From NCBI RefSeq assembly GCF_021109255.1, contig NZ_JAJODG010000001.1: a stretch of 64,000 nucleotides of DNA, one strand, 5' to 3'. The notes beneath the pieces were generated by a model. The model was not told the DNA's origin. It saw only the letters and a program-made list of their open reading frames with translations, and ran no database searches. Shown piece after piece: positions 41,887-50,714 of the stretch. The position numbers were made by a program, and so were the translations under genes. Source of the stretch: Merdimmobilis hominis. Its GTDB lineage: Bacteria; Bacillota; Clostridia; Oscillospirales; Ruminococcaceae. Each line of letters begins with the position of its first letter. Position 1 is the first letter of the stretch.

Positions 41887-41980
41887 CGAATTCATTCTCC
41901 TTATTTTAGAATTAGAAGAATAAAAATTGATGGTGGGCCCTCATTTTTCCCTTGCCCTACCGCCCGCCGACGGGGTTTCC

Positions 41981-42018
41981 AGGAAAAACAAAAAGGTTGC
42001 ATCCATCGATGCAACCTT
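41981..42018 (-). terminator. Riboswitch expression-platform terminator
   Basis: On the minus strand GGTTGCATC and GATGCAACC form a nine-base-pair stem around GATG, followed by TTTTTGTTTTT. Its left arm (ATCGATG) can pair with the 3' end of the aptamer P1 stem, which contains ATCGATG, giving an antiterminator. Confidence 0.85.
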
Positions 42019-42040
42019 ACAAAAAACGATTTGTCAGTCA

Positions 42041-42203
42041 TCATCGATAGCGCCTCTGCGTTAAGCAGGAGTCTTGATGATATTCTCACCAAGCCCAGCC
42101 GGCCGTTTCACCAAACGAACCGCTTCGGCAGCTTGACCTTTCCCCGAGTTCACCGGATGTCTCCTCCATCGGGTACTGATTCGCGCTGCGCCTCTACCAA
42201 TTT
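42041..42203 (-). ncRNA. Lysine riboswitch (L box)
   Basis: Read on the minus strand, the leader has the L-box landmarks in order. These are GGTAGAGGCGC at the 5' side of P1, AATCAGTA, GGGGAAAGGTCAAGCTGCCG then AAGC, GGCCGGCTGGGCTTG, and the closing CGCTATC whose CTATC pairs with GGTAG. These match the Bacillus lysC leader (AGAGGTGC, GCCGAAGC, GGGCTATC). A terminator follows, so lysine binding should cause premature termination of the carrier/amidohydrolase transcript. Confidence 0.88.
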
Positions 42204-42220
42204 TTATTATCTTGCCTTTT

Positions 42221-42249
42221 ATCCTAGCACGGGGCTTCCCCTTTGTAAA
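42221..42249 (-). promoter_or_regulatory. Promoter of the lysine-riboswitch operon
   Basis: On the minus strand TTTACA (42244-42249), a 17-base spacer and TAGGAT (42221-42226) lie just upstream of the aptamer. Confidence 0.65.
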
Positions 42250-42649
42250 GAGAAAACGGCAAATTTTGAAAAACTTTTTAAGCTATTCTGAATTCACCGC
42301 AGAAGTTTTCTTTTATGTTGTGAAATGTGACGAATTCTCCTGATTCTTTTTGAATAAAAAGAATCCCCGCAAAGGGGCGGTAAAATGGGCTTTTTTGGTT
42401 GCGAAATGATTCTCAATATGCTATGCTAAAGCTAATCTTTGCACTGGGTTTTCAGGGCAGTTGGTCCCTATATGGCTGGGCGTGCGCCGATGCTGCCGCA
42501 TCGGAGGGAAAACAGTCAAACTGACCGAATGGGCGGAAGATAGCAGCCAGAATTGGAGAATGGCCGTGGGAAGATACCTATTTAGGGGTTTTCTAGCGGC
42601 TATTTGTTGTATTTGGCGGTTGAAAAACATAAGATTTGGAGGGGATTTT
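42250..42649 (+). other. Intergenic region with probable promoter, no gene seen
   Basis: A promoter with TTGCGA at 42399-42404, a 17-base spacer and TATGCT at 42422-42427 points to the binding-protein gene. About 220 bases of leader follow, including a GATGCTGCCGCATC hairpin near 42488, but no known riboswitch was recognised. Confidence 0.45.
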
Positions 42650-44089
42650 TTGAAACATTCTGTGTTGTGCCGAGGCCTGGCACTGATTATGGCAATGGGG
42701 CTTCTGCTGGTGGGGTGCGGCACACCGAAGGATGCCTCCTATGGCCTCAATCCCCAAGAACCAGTTGCCATCACCGTGTGGCATTACTACAACGGCTCCC
42801 AGAAGGTCGCCTTTGACAACTTGGTGGAGGAGTTCAACGAGACCACCGGCAAGGAGCTGGGCATTGTGGTGGAGGCCACCAGCAAAGGCGGGGTCAACGA
42901 CCTCATCCAGGCGGTGACCGATTCCGCAGAGGGCAAGGTGGGGGCGGCAGAGATGCCCAACATTTTTTCCGCCTATTCCGACACTGCCCGGAAGATTGAC
43001 CAGATGGGCCTTTTGGCCTCCCTGGAAGGGTACTTCTCCCAGGAGGAACTGGACCAGTATGTCCCCGGCTACTTGGCGGATGGTTATATAGACGGCACAG
43101 ACAGCCTCAAACTCTTCCCCGTGGCAAAATCCACCGAAATTTTGATGGTCAACAAGACCGACTGGGATACCTTCTCCCAGGCCACCGGTGCCAGCCTGGA
43201 CGCCCTCTCCACCTGGGAGGGACTGTGCCAAACGGCGGCCCAATACTATGAATATTCCGGTGGCAAATCCTTTTTCGGCCGGGATGCCTACGCCAACTAT
43301 ATGATCATCGGCAGCCGCCAGCTGGGCCAGGAGGTGTTCCAGGTCCAGAACGGCGAAGTCACCCTCAACCTAAACCGGGACGCCATGCGCCGTCTGTGGG
43401 ACAACATGTACGTCCCCATGGTTTAAGGCCACTTCGGCAAATACGGCCGCTTTGCCTCCGATGACGCCAAAACCGGCGATATCATCGCCCTGGTGGGTTC
43501 CACCAGCGGGGCCACCTATTTCCCCGAATCGGTGGCGAAAGACGACGTGGAGCCCTACCCTATTGAGTGCCTGGTTCTCCCCCTTCCCGGCTTTGCGGGG
43601 GCTGAGCCCTTCGCCGTCCAACAGGGCGCGGGAATGGCGGTGGCCAAGACCGACGCCACCCGGGAGTATGCCAGCGTGGTGTTCCTGAAATGGCTGACCG
43701 AAGCTGATCGGAACATCCTTTTTTCCCTGAGCGCATCCTATATGCCAGTGAAGAAAGAGGCCAACGACATCGACCGGATCAAAGCGGTGATGGAGGAAAA
43801 CGGCATCCAGGTCAGCCCCATTGTGGAGCAGACACTGGAGACTTCCATCCAAGAGGCCAAAACCTACCAGTTCTATACCAGCAAACCCTTTGACAACGGC
43901 ACCGAAGCCCGGGCAGTGATGGAGAACCACATGGTGGACAGGGCCCTGGCCGACAAGGCCGCTGTAGAGGCCCAAATCGCCCAAGGGGTGAGCCGCCGGG
44001 AGGCGCTGGCTCCCTATTTGAGCGACGAGAATTTCGACGCATGGTTCCAGGATTTTTCAAAGGCCCTTCGCCAGGTCGTGGGGCAGTAA
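42650..44089 (+). pseudogene. Extracellular solute-binding lipoprotein, broken by in-frame TAA
   Basis: From TTG 42650 (after GGAGGGG) the frame encodes a lipoprotein signal (MAMGLLLVGC lipobox) and a family-1 binding protein (ITVWHYYNGSQKVAFDNLVE). After 258 codons a TAA at 43424-43426 interrupts it. The same frame then continues with good family sequence, GHFGKYGRFASDDAKTGDII, to a stop at 44087-44089. One base change would restore a 479-aa protein of normal size. Either it is a recent pseudogene, a read-through gene or a sequence error. No permease or ATPase is nearby; a GGDEF-EAL sensor gene follows 41 bases on. Confidence 0.85.
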
Positions 44090-44130
44090 TCTCTTTCATC
44101 TAAATTTGTTCCGGAAAGGGGGAGTGCAGA

Positions 44131-47106
44131 ATGAGACCTGGCGCCAAACAATCCATCCGGACAAAAATTCTCATTCCCGTGGCCTTTGTGTTGGTCCTAC
44201 AGGCCCTCCTCTTCTTTGGCACCATCGTGGGGGCGGACACCGCCGGCCAACTGCGGGAAAACGCCTTTTCCATGCTGGCCGATAAAGTCAGCAGCCGCGC
44301 AGCTGTGCTGGAAAACGAAATGACCCAGCGATGGGGCAAAGCGGAGAATTACCAGCGGGTGATGCAGCTCTCGCTGGCGGCATACCAGCAGGCGGAGGGC
44401 GGCGAAGTGCAAATTACCCGCCAGATGGCAGAAGAGCTGATCAGCCTGCTGCGCAACTCCACCGCCACCGGTGCTTATGTGATCTTCTGTCCCCAGCTGG
44501 GGGAAGGGGCGCCCTGGCCCGCCCTCTACCTGCGGGATATGGATCCCACCACTAGCTTGATCAACAATACCGACATCCTAGTGGAAATCGGGCCGGGCCC
44601 CTTAATTAAAGAGATGGGCCTGACTATGGATTCCCGCTGGTCCCCCTCCATCCAGCTGGACCCGATGGATGAAAACCAGCGGTATTTTTTCCGGCCCTAT
44701 TTGGCTGCCCAGCAATACCAGAGCAGCCAGATCAGCGACTTGGGCTATTGGGCCGGGCCCCACCAGGTCACCAAGGACGACTTAGAGGTCATCTCTTACT
44801 CCCTGCCTCTGCTGGATAGGGACGGACAGGTCTACGGGGTGGTCGGGGTGGAGATTACCCTGGAGTACCTGGCCAACCAGATGCCCTACCGGGAGCTCTC
44901 GGCCAACCAGAAAGGGGCCTATCTCCTGGGGCTGCGGGAGGGGCAGGGCAATGAGGTGCTGGCAATGGGGGAGAGCGGCCCGCTGTTCCGCCGCATTCTT
45001 GCTGACGACCGAAAGGTGGCCATCACTGAGGAAAAGGTCTATAAGGACACCTACCGCCTGGAAGACCAAGCCCTCACCAGTGAGACGGTGGGCGCGGTGC
45101 AGAAACTGAAGCTTTACAACGCACACACCCCCTTTGAAGAGGAGGAGTGGATGGTGATAGGGCTGATGGAGGAGCAGGAACTCCTCTACTCAGTCAACCG
45201 GCTCAACCAGTCCCTGTGGTTTGCCTCCCTCATCGCCCTGGGGGTGGGGGTGGCCGGTGCTTTTGTCATCAGCGCCAGCTTTGCCGCGCCGGTCAAGCGG
45301 CTGGCCAAATCCCTGCGGGAGAGCGACCCCGCCAAGGAGGTTCTGCTCCCCCAGACCGGAATTGTGGAAATTGACGGCCTTTCGACCGCAGTGGAGGAGC
45401 TTTCGGCCGCGGTGGCCAACTCCGCCTCCCGCCTCTCCCAGATTTTGGAGTACACCAACACCTCCCTGGGGGCCGTCGAGTACTACAAAGAACGGGGGGG
45501 ACTGGTCTACTGCACCGGCAAAATTGGAGAAATGCTGGATTTTTCCCCTGAAAACCGAGAGAAATCCGAACTCCCCTACGACGAGTTCCAGCAGGAGCTG
45601 GAACGGATGAAGAAAAAGATCCTGGCAAAGACGGGCCGGCAGGAACAGGACAAAGTGGTGGAGGACATTCTGGAGCTCCACCGGGACGACGGCCGGATCT
45701 GCTGGATCAGCTTCAAACACAACGAGGGCGAGAGCCGGTATATGGTGGTGGTCCAGGATGTGACGGGCGACGTGCTGGAGAAGCGGAAGATCGAGTATGA
45801 GAGGGATTACGACGTCCTCACCGAACTGCTCAACCGCCGCTCCTTTCGCCGCAGTGTGGAGAAAGCCCTCCGCTCCATGCCCTTCCAGATGGGGGCAATG
45901 GTCATGTGGGATCTTGACAACCTCAAATACATCAACGACACCTATGGCCACGATTCCGGCGATAAATATATCATAGCAGCGGCCCGGGTATTCCAACAGC
46001 TGCGCCAGGACGGCGCAGAGGTCGCCCGGATGAGCGGCGATGAGTTCTTCTCCTTCCTGCCTGGCGAGGACCGGAACACCCTGCTCTGCCGCATTCGGGA
46101 GGTACACAAGCTGCTGCACAGCACCAATTTCCAGCTTCCAGATGGCAAGACGGTGAAGCTGCGGGCCTCGGCCGGGGTGGCTTGGTACCCGGACAACGGT
46201 GCCAGCTACGATTTGCTGATCAAATACGCCGACTTTGCCATGTACAGTGCCAAGAATTCCACCAAGGGGGACATTCAGGAGTTCAACCAAGATGCCTTCC
46301 AACGGGATGAACTGTTGTTTAGCGGCAAGGAGGCCCTCAACCACTTTTTGGACCACCGGCTGGCCCGGTTTGCATTCCAACCCATTGTGGATGCCCGCAC
46401 CGGGGAGGTTTACGCTTATGAAGCGCTGATGCGCCCCAGCTGCGAGGGGCTCAAAACAGTATCCGACGTGATGCGGCTGGTCAGGGCCCAATCCAAACTG
46501 AACCAGATTGAAGAACTGACCTGGACCGGCGCTTTGGAAGCTTTTTCCCAACAGAAGGAGGCATTTGGGGAAGCCCGGCTGTTCATCAATTCGGTGCCCA
46601 ACACCTGCCTTTCTAAGGAGGGGTTTGCGGCCTTGGAACAACAGTTTGGGAAAGACCTTTCCCGCCTGGTGGTGGAGGTCATCGAAAGTGAGCAGACCGA
46701 CTACAATTGCATGGCTATAAAGCAGTCGCTGTGTCAACGGTGGGGACTGTCCATCGCATTGGATGACTTTGGGGCAGGGTACAGCTCAGAAGGGGTGCTG
46801 CTCACCATCAACCCCAGTTATGTGAAGATCGATATGTCCATTGTCCGGGGCATTGACCGGGATAAGAGCCGGCAGACCCTGCTGGGAGGTATCCTCTCCT
46901 ATTCCAAGACCCAGGACATCCGCATCATCGCCGAAGGGGTGGAGACCCGGGAGGAGATGGTTTACCTCATTGAGGCGGGTGTGGACTACATACAGGGGTA
47001 TTATCTGGCTGTGCCGGATTTCCGGGTGCGGGGAATCCCTCAGGAGCGGAAGCAGGAAATTCAGGAAGCCGCTGGCAGGGTGGCACTTCCCCCCATCGAC
47101 TTGTGA
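44131..47106 (+). CDS. Membrane-bound GGDEF-EAL protein (cyclic di-GMP turnover) with extracellular sensor domain
   Basis: The 991-aa protein has helix one (about residues 13-35), an extracellular Cache-like sensor of some 320 residues, helix two (about 362-385), a HAMP-like stretch and a PAS-like region. A GGDEF domain (557-720) whose signature is SGDEF near 634 follows, then an EAL domain (735-985). The EAL domain keeps EALMR, VVEVIES, DDFGAGYSS, KIDMSIVRG and EGVET, so phosphodiesterase activity is likely. The cyclase site has Ser for the first Gly. An adjacent solute-binding protein may feed the sensor. ATG 44131 follows AAAGGGGGAG. Confidence 0.93.
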   Translation: MRPGAKQSIRTKILIPVAFVLVLQALLFFGTIVGADTAGQLRENAFSMLADKVSSRAAVLENEMTQRWGKAENYQRVMQLSLAAYQQAEGGEVQITRQMAEELISLLRNSTATGAYVIFCPQLGEGAPWPALYLRDMDPTTSLINNTDILVEIGPGPLIKEMGLTMDSRWSPSIQLDPMDENQRYFFRPYLAAQQYQSSQISDLGYWAGPHQVTKDDLEVISYSLPLLDRDGQVYGVVGVEITLEYLANQMPYRELSANQKGAYLLGLREGQGNEVLAMGESGPLFRRILADDRKVAITEEKVYKDTYRLEDQALTSETVGAVQKLKLYNAHTPFEEEEWMVIGLMEEQELLYSVNRLNQSLWFASLIALGVGVAGAFVISASFAAPVKRLAKSLRESDPAKEVLLPQTGIVEIDGLSTAVEELSAAVANSASRLSQILEYTNTSLGAVEYYKERGGLVYCTGKIGEMLDFSPENREKSELPYDEFQQELERMKKKILAKTGRQEQDKVVEDILELHRDDGRICWISFKHNEGESRYMVVVQDVTGDVLEKRKIEYERDYDVLTELLNRRSFRRSVEKALRSMPFQMGAMVMWDLDNLKYINDTYGHDSGDKYIIAAARVFQQLRQDGAEVARMSGDEFFSFLPGEDRNTLLCRIREVHKLLHSTNFQLPDGKTVKLRASAGVAWYPDNGASYDLLIKYADFAMYSAKNSTKGDIQEFNQDAFQRDELLFSGKEALNHFLDHRLARFAFQPIVDARTGEVYAYEALMRPSCEGLKTVSDVMRLVRAQSKLNQIEELTWTGALEAFSQQKEAFGEARLFINSVPNTCLSKEGFAALEQQFGKDLSRLVVEVIESEQTDYNCMAIKQSLCQRWGLSIALDDFGAGYSSEGVLLTINPSYVKIDMSIVRGIDRDKSRQTLLGGILSYSKTQDIRIIAEGVETREEMVYLIEAGVDYIQGYYLAVPDFRVRGIPQERKQEIQEAAGRVALPPIDL

Positions 47107-47161
47107 GGATAAGAGCGGTTGTTCCCCGGCGGGCTGCCAGCCCTCAAATCCATATAACGTG

Positions 47162-47204
47162 AAAAGGCCCTCCCCCGGGAAAAATTTCTCAAGGGAGGGC
47201 CTTT
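47162..47204 (+). terminator. Terminator after the GGDEF-EAL gene
   Basis: AAAGGCCCTCCC pairs with GGGAGGGCCTTT around an AAATTTCTC-containing loop. Confidence 0.8.
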
Positions 47205-47334
47205 GTGTTCCCTTATTCAGCGGGCGTTCTATGGTCTGGGAGCCAGCTGGGAAATGGGGGAAAGGTTATCCAGAAAAAATTCACCTTGCCCCATAGAGGA
47301 GCGTTCAAAAGCCTTGGGCTGCCCCTAACTCCCC

Positions 47335-48084
47335 CTAATCCAGCAGTTCCTTGCGAAAGACGTATTCCTCCCCCGTGGAGAGCTGGGGGATAAACTCATA
47401 CCCTGCCCAAGAAAAATCCCGAAGCTGTTCAGGGCGGGTCCAGCGGTGTTTGACCACCGCCCGGGCCATCTGTCCCCGGGCCATCTTAGCTTCGGTGGGC
47501 AGGGTAACCCACTTCCCTTTGCGCCACTGCAAGAACCGGCAGCGGACAAAGGGTTCCCGCCCGGTGCGGTAAGGGTCGAAGGCCCGGCTGTATTCCCCGG
47601 AGCAAAGGTCGGCCACCGGCTCGCCAGAGGAGAATATCTCCTGGTAAATCCGATCCCCCCAGTAGGAGTAAAGGCGCTTTCCCTCCACCTTGACCGGGCA
47701 GAGGAAGTCCAGCCGGTAGGGCAGCATCCCATCCAGGGGGCGGAGCACCCCATAAAAGGCGCTTAAAAACCGCAGGCTCTGTTGGGCGAAGGCGAAGTCC
47801 TCCCCGGTAAAGCTGGCGGCGTCCAGATTTTGGTATGCAAGGCCGTGGTAGCTGAGGGCTGCCGGGGAACCAGGCAGGGCCGGGTCGAACTTTTGGTAAA
47901 AATCAAAGGTCTTAAGGGCGATTTCTGGATTGACCTTCATCAGCGATTCCAACTGCCAAGGGCTGTAAGCCCGCAGGGCGCGGAGGATGGGGCCGGTCTC
48001 CGGGAGGAACACCGGCCCAGTGAGGGGGAGCCCCTCCCCGGTGGCGTCGGCCATATTTTTGGCTGGAGACAAAAGAACCAGCAT
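47335..48084 (-). CDS. yaaA: Peroxide stress protein YaaA (DUF328 family)
   Basis: The 249-aa protein begins MLVLLSPAKNMAD, the YaaA signature, and keeps YHGLAYQNLDA, FLSAFYGVLRPLDGMLPYRL and SGEYSRAFDP, which line the conserved cleft. In E. coli YaaA lowers free iron and DNA damage under peroxide stress; its biochemical action is not settled. The length is normal. ATG 48084 follows GAGGTGA. It is monocistronic, with a chain of intergenic hairpins in its upstream region. Confidence 0.93.
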   Translation of the reverse strand: MLVLLSPAKNMADATGEGLPLTGPVFLPETGPILRALRAYSPWQLESLMKVNPEIALKTFDFYQKFDPALPGSPAALSYHGLAYQNLDAASFTGEDFAFAQQSLRFLSAFYGVLRPLDGMLPYRLDFLCPVKVEGKRLYSYWGDRIYQEIFSSGEPVADLCSGEYSRAFDPYRTGREPFVRCRFLQWRKGKWVTLPTEAKMARGQMARAVVKHRWTRPEQLRDFSWAGYEFIPQLSTGEEYVFRKELLD

Positions 48085-48179
48085 GGTTTCACCTCATAAT
48101 CCCAACCCACAGCGGCAGAAGCCGGGGAAGTTGGGGGGATATAAAATAGAGAACAGCCCACAAAGGCGATATCGCGGCG

Positions 48180-48360
48180 AAAGGCCGTGTCAGAGCGGAT
48201 GAATCCCGGTGCCGCTTTGCGGCGGGAGGGCAGCCCCTCAAAATTGCGTTGCCGCTGTACGGCAAAAAGCAATTTTGCGCATGTTACAAGCGATGCTTGT
48301 AACAATGGAGAGAGGATTTCTTCCCCAATAATCGCCCCGCGATTATTGTAGCACATCCCA
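48180..48360 (-). repeat. Composite hairpin repeat with family-2 head
   Basis: Read on the minus strand it opens with the family-2 unit (GTGCTACAATAATCGCGGGG then CGATTATTGG, 48322-48360). Then come GTTACAAGC/GCTTGTAAC, AAAATTGC/GCAATTTT enclosing TTGCCG/CGGCAA, AGGGGCTGCCCT, and GCCGC/GCGGC. The order of hairpins copies that of family 1 (a first dyad, an AATTGC stem, a GGGC/GCCC stem, a GCGGC/GCCGC stem), though the bases differ. Confidence 0.6.
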
Positions 48361-48438
48361 ACCTACCTTTTCTAGTGAAAGGGCTCAAAACCGGTGCAGG
48401 AGGATGGAAGCCCAGGCGCACTTTTTGCCCCCTTGCGA

Positions 48439-48467
48439 TTGCACCCCATTTTGTTTCGCGCTATAAT
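48439..48467 (+). promoter_or_regulatory. Promoter of DMT transporter gene
   Basis: TTGCAC at 48439-48444, 17-base spacer, TATAAT at 48462-48467, about 75 bases before the start. Confidence 0.65.
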
Positions 48468-48541
48468 AGGGGAAAACAGCCTGTTCCCAAGTAGAAGAGG
48501 CACGGTTCCCTGTCCGGCCGGCGGCGGCAGGGGAAATCCCC

Positions 48542-49522
48542 ATGATTTACCGCTGGAGAAATGGCGGGTACCCCATGAAGAAATATCTCCCCCTGGCGGC
48601 CAGTTTGGCGTCAGCCACCTTGTTCGGCCTGGCCCTGCTCTTTATCAAGCAAGGCATGGCGGTGGTCAACCAGGATACCATCAAATTCCTGGCCTTCCGC
48701 TTCACCACCGGTTTTGTGGTGATGACCCTCCTCCTGCTCTTTAAGGTGCAGAAGGTGGACTACGCAGGCAAACCCATCGGTCTTCTGCTGTTGTGCGGCC
48801 TCCTCAACCCCTTGATCAGCCAGATTTTGGAGACTACCTCTACCAGCTACGCCCCCACCAGCCTGATCGCCTGCGTCAGCAGTATCACCCCTATTTTGGT
48901 CGTGGTGCTGTCGGTGCTGATCAACAAAGACCCCCTGCCATCCAAAATGCAGATGGCTTTTATGGGGGTGACAGTGCTGGGCGTGTTTGTGGTCAACTTT
49001 GTGGGCCGTGACCTTTCGGGAGCTACCGGCATCGGAATGGCGCTGATCTTTGCGGCAGTGGTGACCATCGCCTTCAACCGCACCTTTGTGCGCCGGGCTG
49101 GCCGGCATTTTACCTCCTTTGAGACCGTTTATCTGACCACCGGCATGGGCGCCTTGGGCTTTTCCATCGAAACGGTGATCATGCATGCCATGCGGGGGGA
49201 TCTTCCCCACTTCTTTGACGGCCTGTGGAACAAGGACTTCATCATCTCGGTGCTGTATATGGGCATAGGCTCCTGTGTGCTGGCCTTCCTGTTCATGACC
49301 TACTCCCTGGCCCATCTGCCCATTGCCATTTCCACCTCCACTTCCACGGTCAGCACGGTCATCTCCATTTTAGCGGGCGTCCTGATCCTCCACGAGCCTT
49401 TCCGCTGGGTGGATGTGGCAGGTGTGGCGCTGATTTTGGGCGGCGTGTTTGGCCTCAGTTATTGTTACAGCAAAGAATCTGCCCCTGCGGCCCCTGCCCC
49501 GGAGGAAGAAGCCCAAAGCTGA
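48542..49522 (+). CDS. DMT-superfamily transporter (EamA family)
   Basis: The 326-aa protein has ten predicted helices in two EamA halves: SASATLFGLALLFIKQ-like helix one, then TTSTSYAPTSLIACVSSITPILVVVLSVLI at the end of the first half, and HLPIAISTSTSTVSTVISILAGVLILHEP in the second. Family members export metabolites or amino acids. The C-terminus is a short Ala/Pro/Glu tail. ATG 48542 has AGGGG about eight bases upstream; ATG 48575 (MKKYLP) is an equally plausible start on family grounds. The next gene follows after about 100 bases. Confidence 0.85.
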   Translation: MIYRWRNGGYPMKKYLPLAASLASATLFGLALLFIKQGMAVVNQDTIKFLAFRFTTGFVVMTLLLLFKVQKVDYAGKPIGLLLLCGLLNPLISQILETTSTSYAPTSLIACVSSITPILVVVLSVLINKDPLPSKMQMAFMGVTVLGVFVVNFVGRDLSGATGIGMALIFAAVVTIAFNRTFVRRAGRHFTSFETVYLTTGMGALGFSIETVIMHAMRGDLPHFFDGLWNKDFIISVLYMGIGSCVLAFLFMTYSLAHLPIAISTSTSTVSTVISILAGVLILHEPFRWVDVAGVALILGGVFGLSYCYSKESAPAAPAPEEEAQS

Positions 49523-49619
49523 TAAAATCCGCTTTGGGGCCTTGCGCCCCTATGGGAAATGGCGTAGAATAGGAGTACTGAATTACCACAATTTTCCCAG
49601 AAAAAAGGAGCGATTGGCT

Positions 49620-50651
49620 ATGAAACTGTGCGAATTGGAAAAAGCTTCCCTGGGTATTTTCCCCACACCCCTGCAAAAAATGGAGAATCTGACCAAGGAG
49701 ATCGGCTGCGGCGACCTGTACATCAAGCGGGATGACCTGACCGATGTGGGCCTTTCCGGCAACAAAATCCGCAAACTGGAGTATTTGGTGGCACAGGCTA
49801 AGGCAGAGGGCTGCAACACTCTCTTGACCTTTGGCGGCCCCCAGACCAACCATGGCCGGCTGACGGCAGCGGCCGCAGTGCGGTGCGGGATGAAATGCAT
49901 CCTCATCCTCACCGGGGAACGCCCCGATTATATGAGCGGCAACCTGTTGCTGGATAAACTGATGGGGGCGGACCTCTATTTTACCACCGGCGACCCGGAA
50001 GAGGCGGCTAAGAAGGTCATCGCCCAATATGAGGCCAAGGGGGACAAAGTCTATGTGATCCCCACCGGCGGCAGCAATGAGCTGGGTGCGGTGGGCTACA
50101 TCCAGATGGTGCCGGAACTGATGGCCCAGTGCAAAGAGATGGGCATTGCTCCCAAATACTTGGTCTGTGGTTCCGGTTCCCAGGGCACCTTTGGAGGCCT
50201 GTGGCTGGGCGCGAAATACTATGGCGCGCCCTTTGAAGTGCTGGGTGTCACCATCAACCCTGCCACCCCCCGCACCCCCGATTCCTGCGCTGAATACATC
50301 AACCGGATGAGCGAGATGTACGGCCTGGGCGTCACCGCCAAAGGGGAGGAAATCCGCCTGTTCAAAGGCAACAGGGAAGAGAATTACTCCGGTGTTGCCT
50401 ACAATACCCCCGACCCTGTCACCCGGGCCCACATCGCGCTGCTGGCCCGCACCGAAGCCATCTTCCTGGACCCCTGCTACACCGGCAAGGTGTTCCACGG
50501 GTTTGTGGACATGGTCAAATCGGGGATCATCCCCAAGGGGGAGAGCGCCATCTTCCTGCACACTGGCGGAATCCCCGCCCTGTGGACCAAAGAGCATCTG
50601 GACTCCTTCCAGGAGGAGCTTTGGGGTGAGGGCAGTTCCCACACCATTTAA
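49620..50651 (+). CDS. D-cysteine desulfhydrase / ACC-deaminase family PLP enzyme
   Basis: The 343-aa fold-type II PLP enzyme carries the cofactor lysine in DVGLSGNKIRKLEYL near residue 50, the FGGPQTNHGRL substrate loop and the glycine-rich CGSGSQGTFGGL phosphate cup. IPTGGSNELGAVGY is typical of DcyD. The family breaks D-cysteine to pyruvate, sulfide and ammonia, or opens ACC; sequence alone leans to D-cysteine desulfhydrase. ATG 49620 follows AAAGGAG. It sits between an exporter and an M20 amidohydrolase on the same strand. Confidence 0.88.
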   Translation: MKLCELEKASLGIFPTPLQKMENLTKEIGCGDLYIKRDDLTDVGLSGNKIRKLEYLVAQAKAEGCNTLLTFGGPQTNHGRLTAAAAVRCGMKCILILTGERPDYMSGNLLLDKLMGADLYFTTGDPEEAAKKVIAQYEAKGDKVYVIPTGGSNELGAVGYIQMVPELMAQCKEMGIAPKYLVCGSGSQGTFGGLWLGAKYYGAPFEVLGVTINPATPRTPDSCAEYINRMSEMYGLGVTAKGEEIRLFKGNREENYSGVAYNTPDPVTRAHIALLARTEAIFLDPCYTGKVFHGFVDMVKSGIIPKGESAIFLHTGGIPALWTKEHLDSFQEELWGEGSSHTI

Positions 50652-50714
50652 TCCATTGGTTTTATAGGAGGAATCAAAATCTCATTGACAGCCCTACAAC
50701 AGGAGGTGCCATCT

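Larger units (their letters stand above)
48085..48541. other. Intergenic region with composite hairpin repeats, no gene seen
   Basis: Bases 48180-48360 are a chain of inverted repeats oriented toward yaaA. Bases 48439-48467 hold a promoter facing the DMT transporter. No reading frame is supported. Confidence 0.55.

Noticed and set aside
39148..42291. A 1047-codon open frame on the plus strand
   Set aside because: It runs antisense to the M20 and YfcC-type genes and through the lysine riboswitch. The translation is His/Gly/Asp-rich noise typical of the complement of GC-rich codons.
42434..42649. Cyclic di-GMP riboswitch before the binding-protein/GGDEF-EAL genes
   Set aside because: It was looked for because of the gene context, but the conserved GEMM core was not found in the leader.
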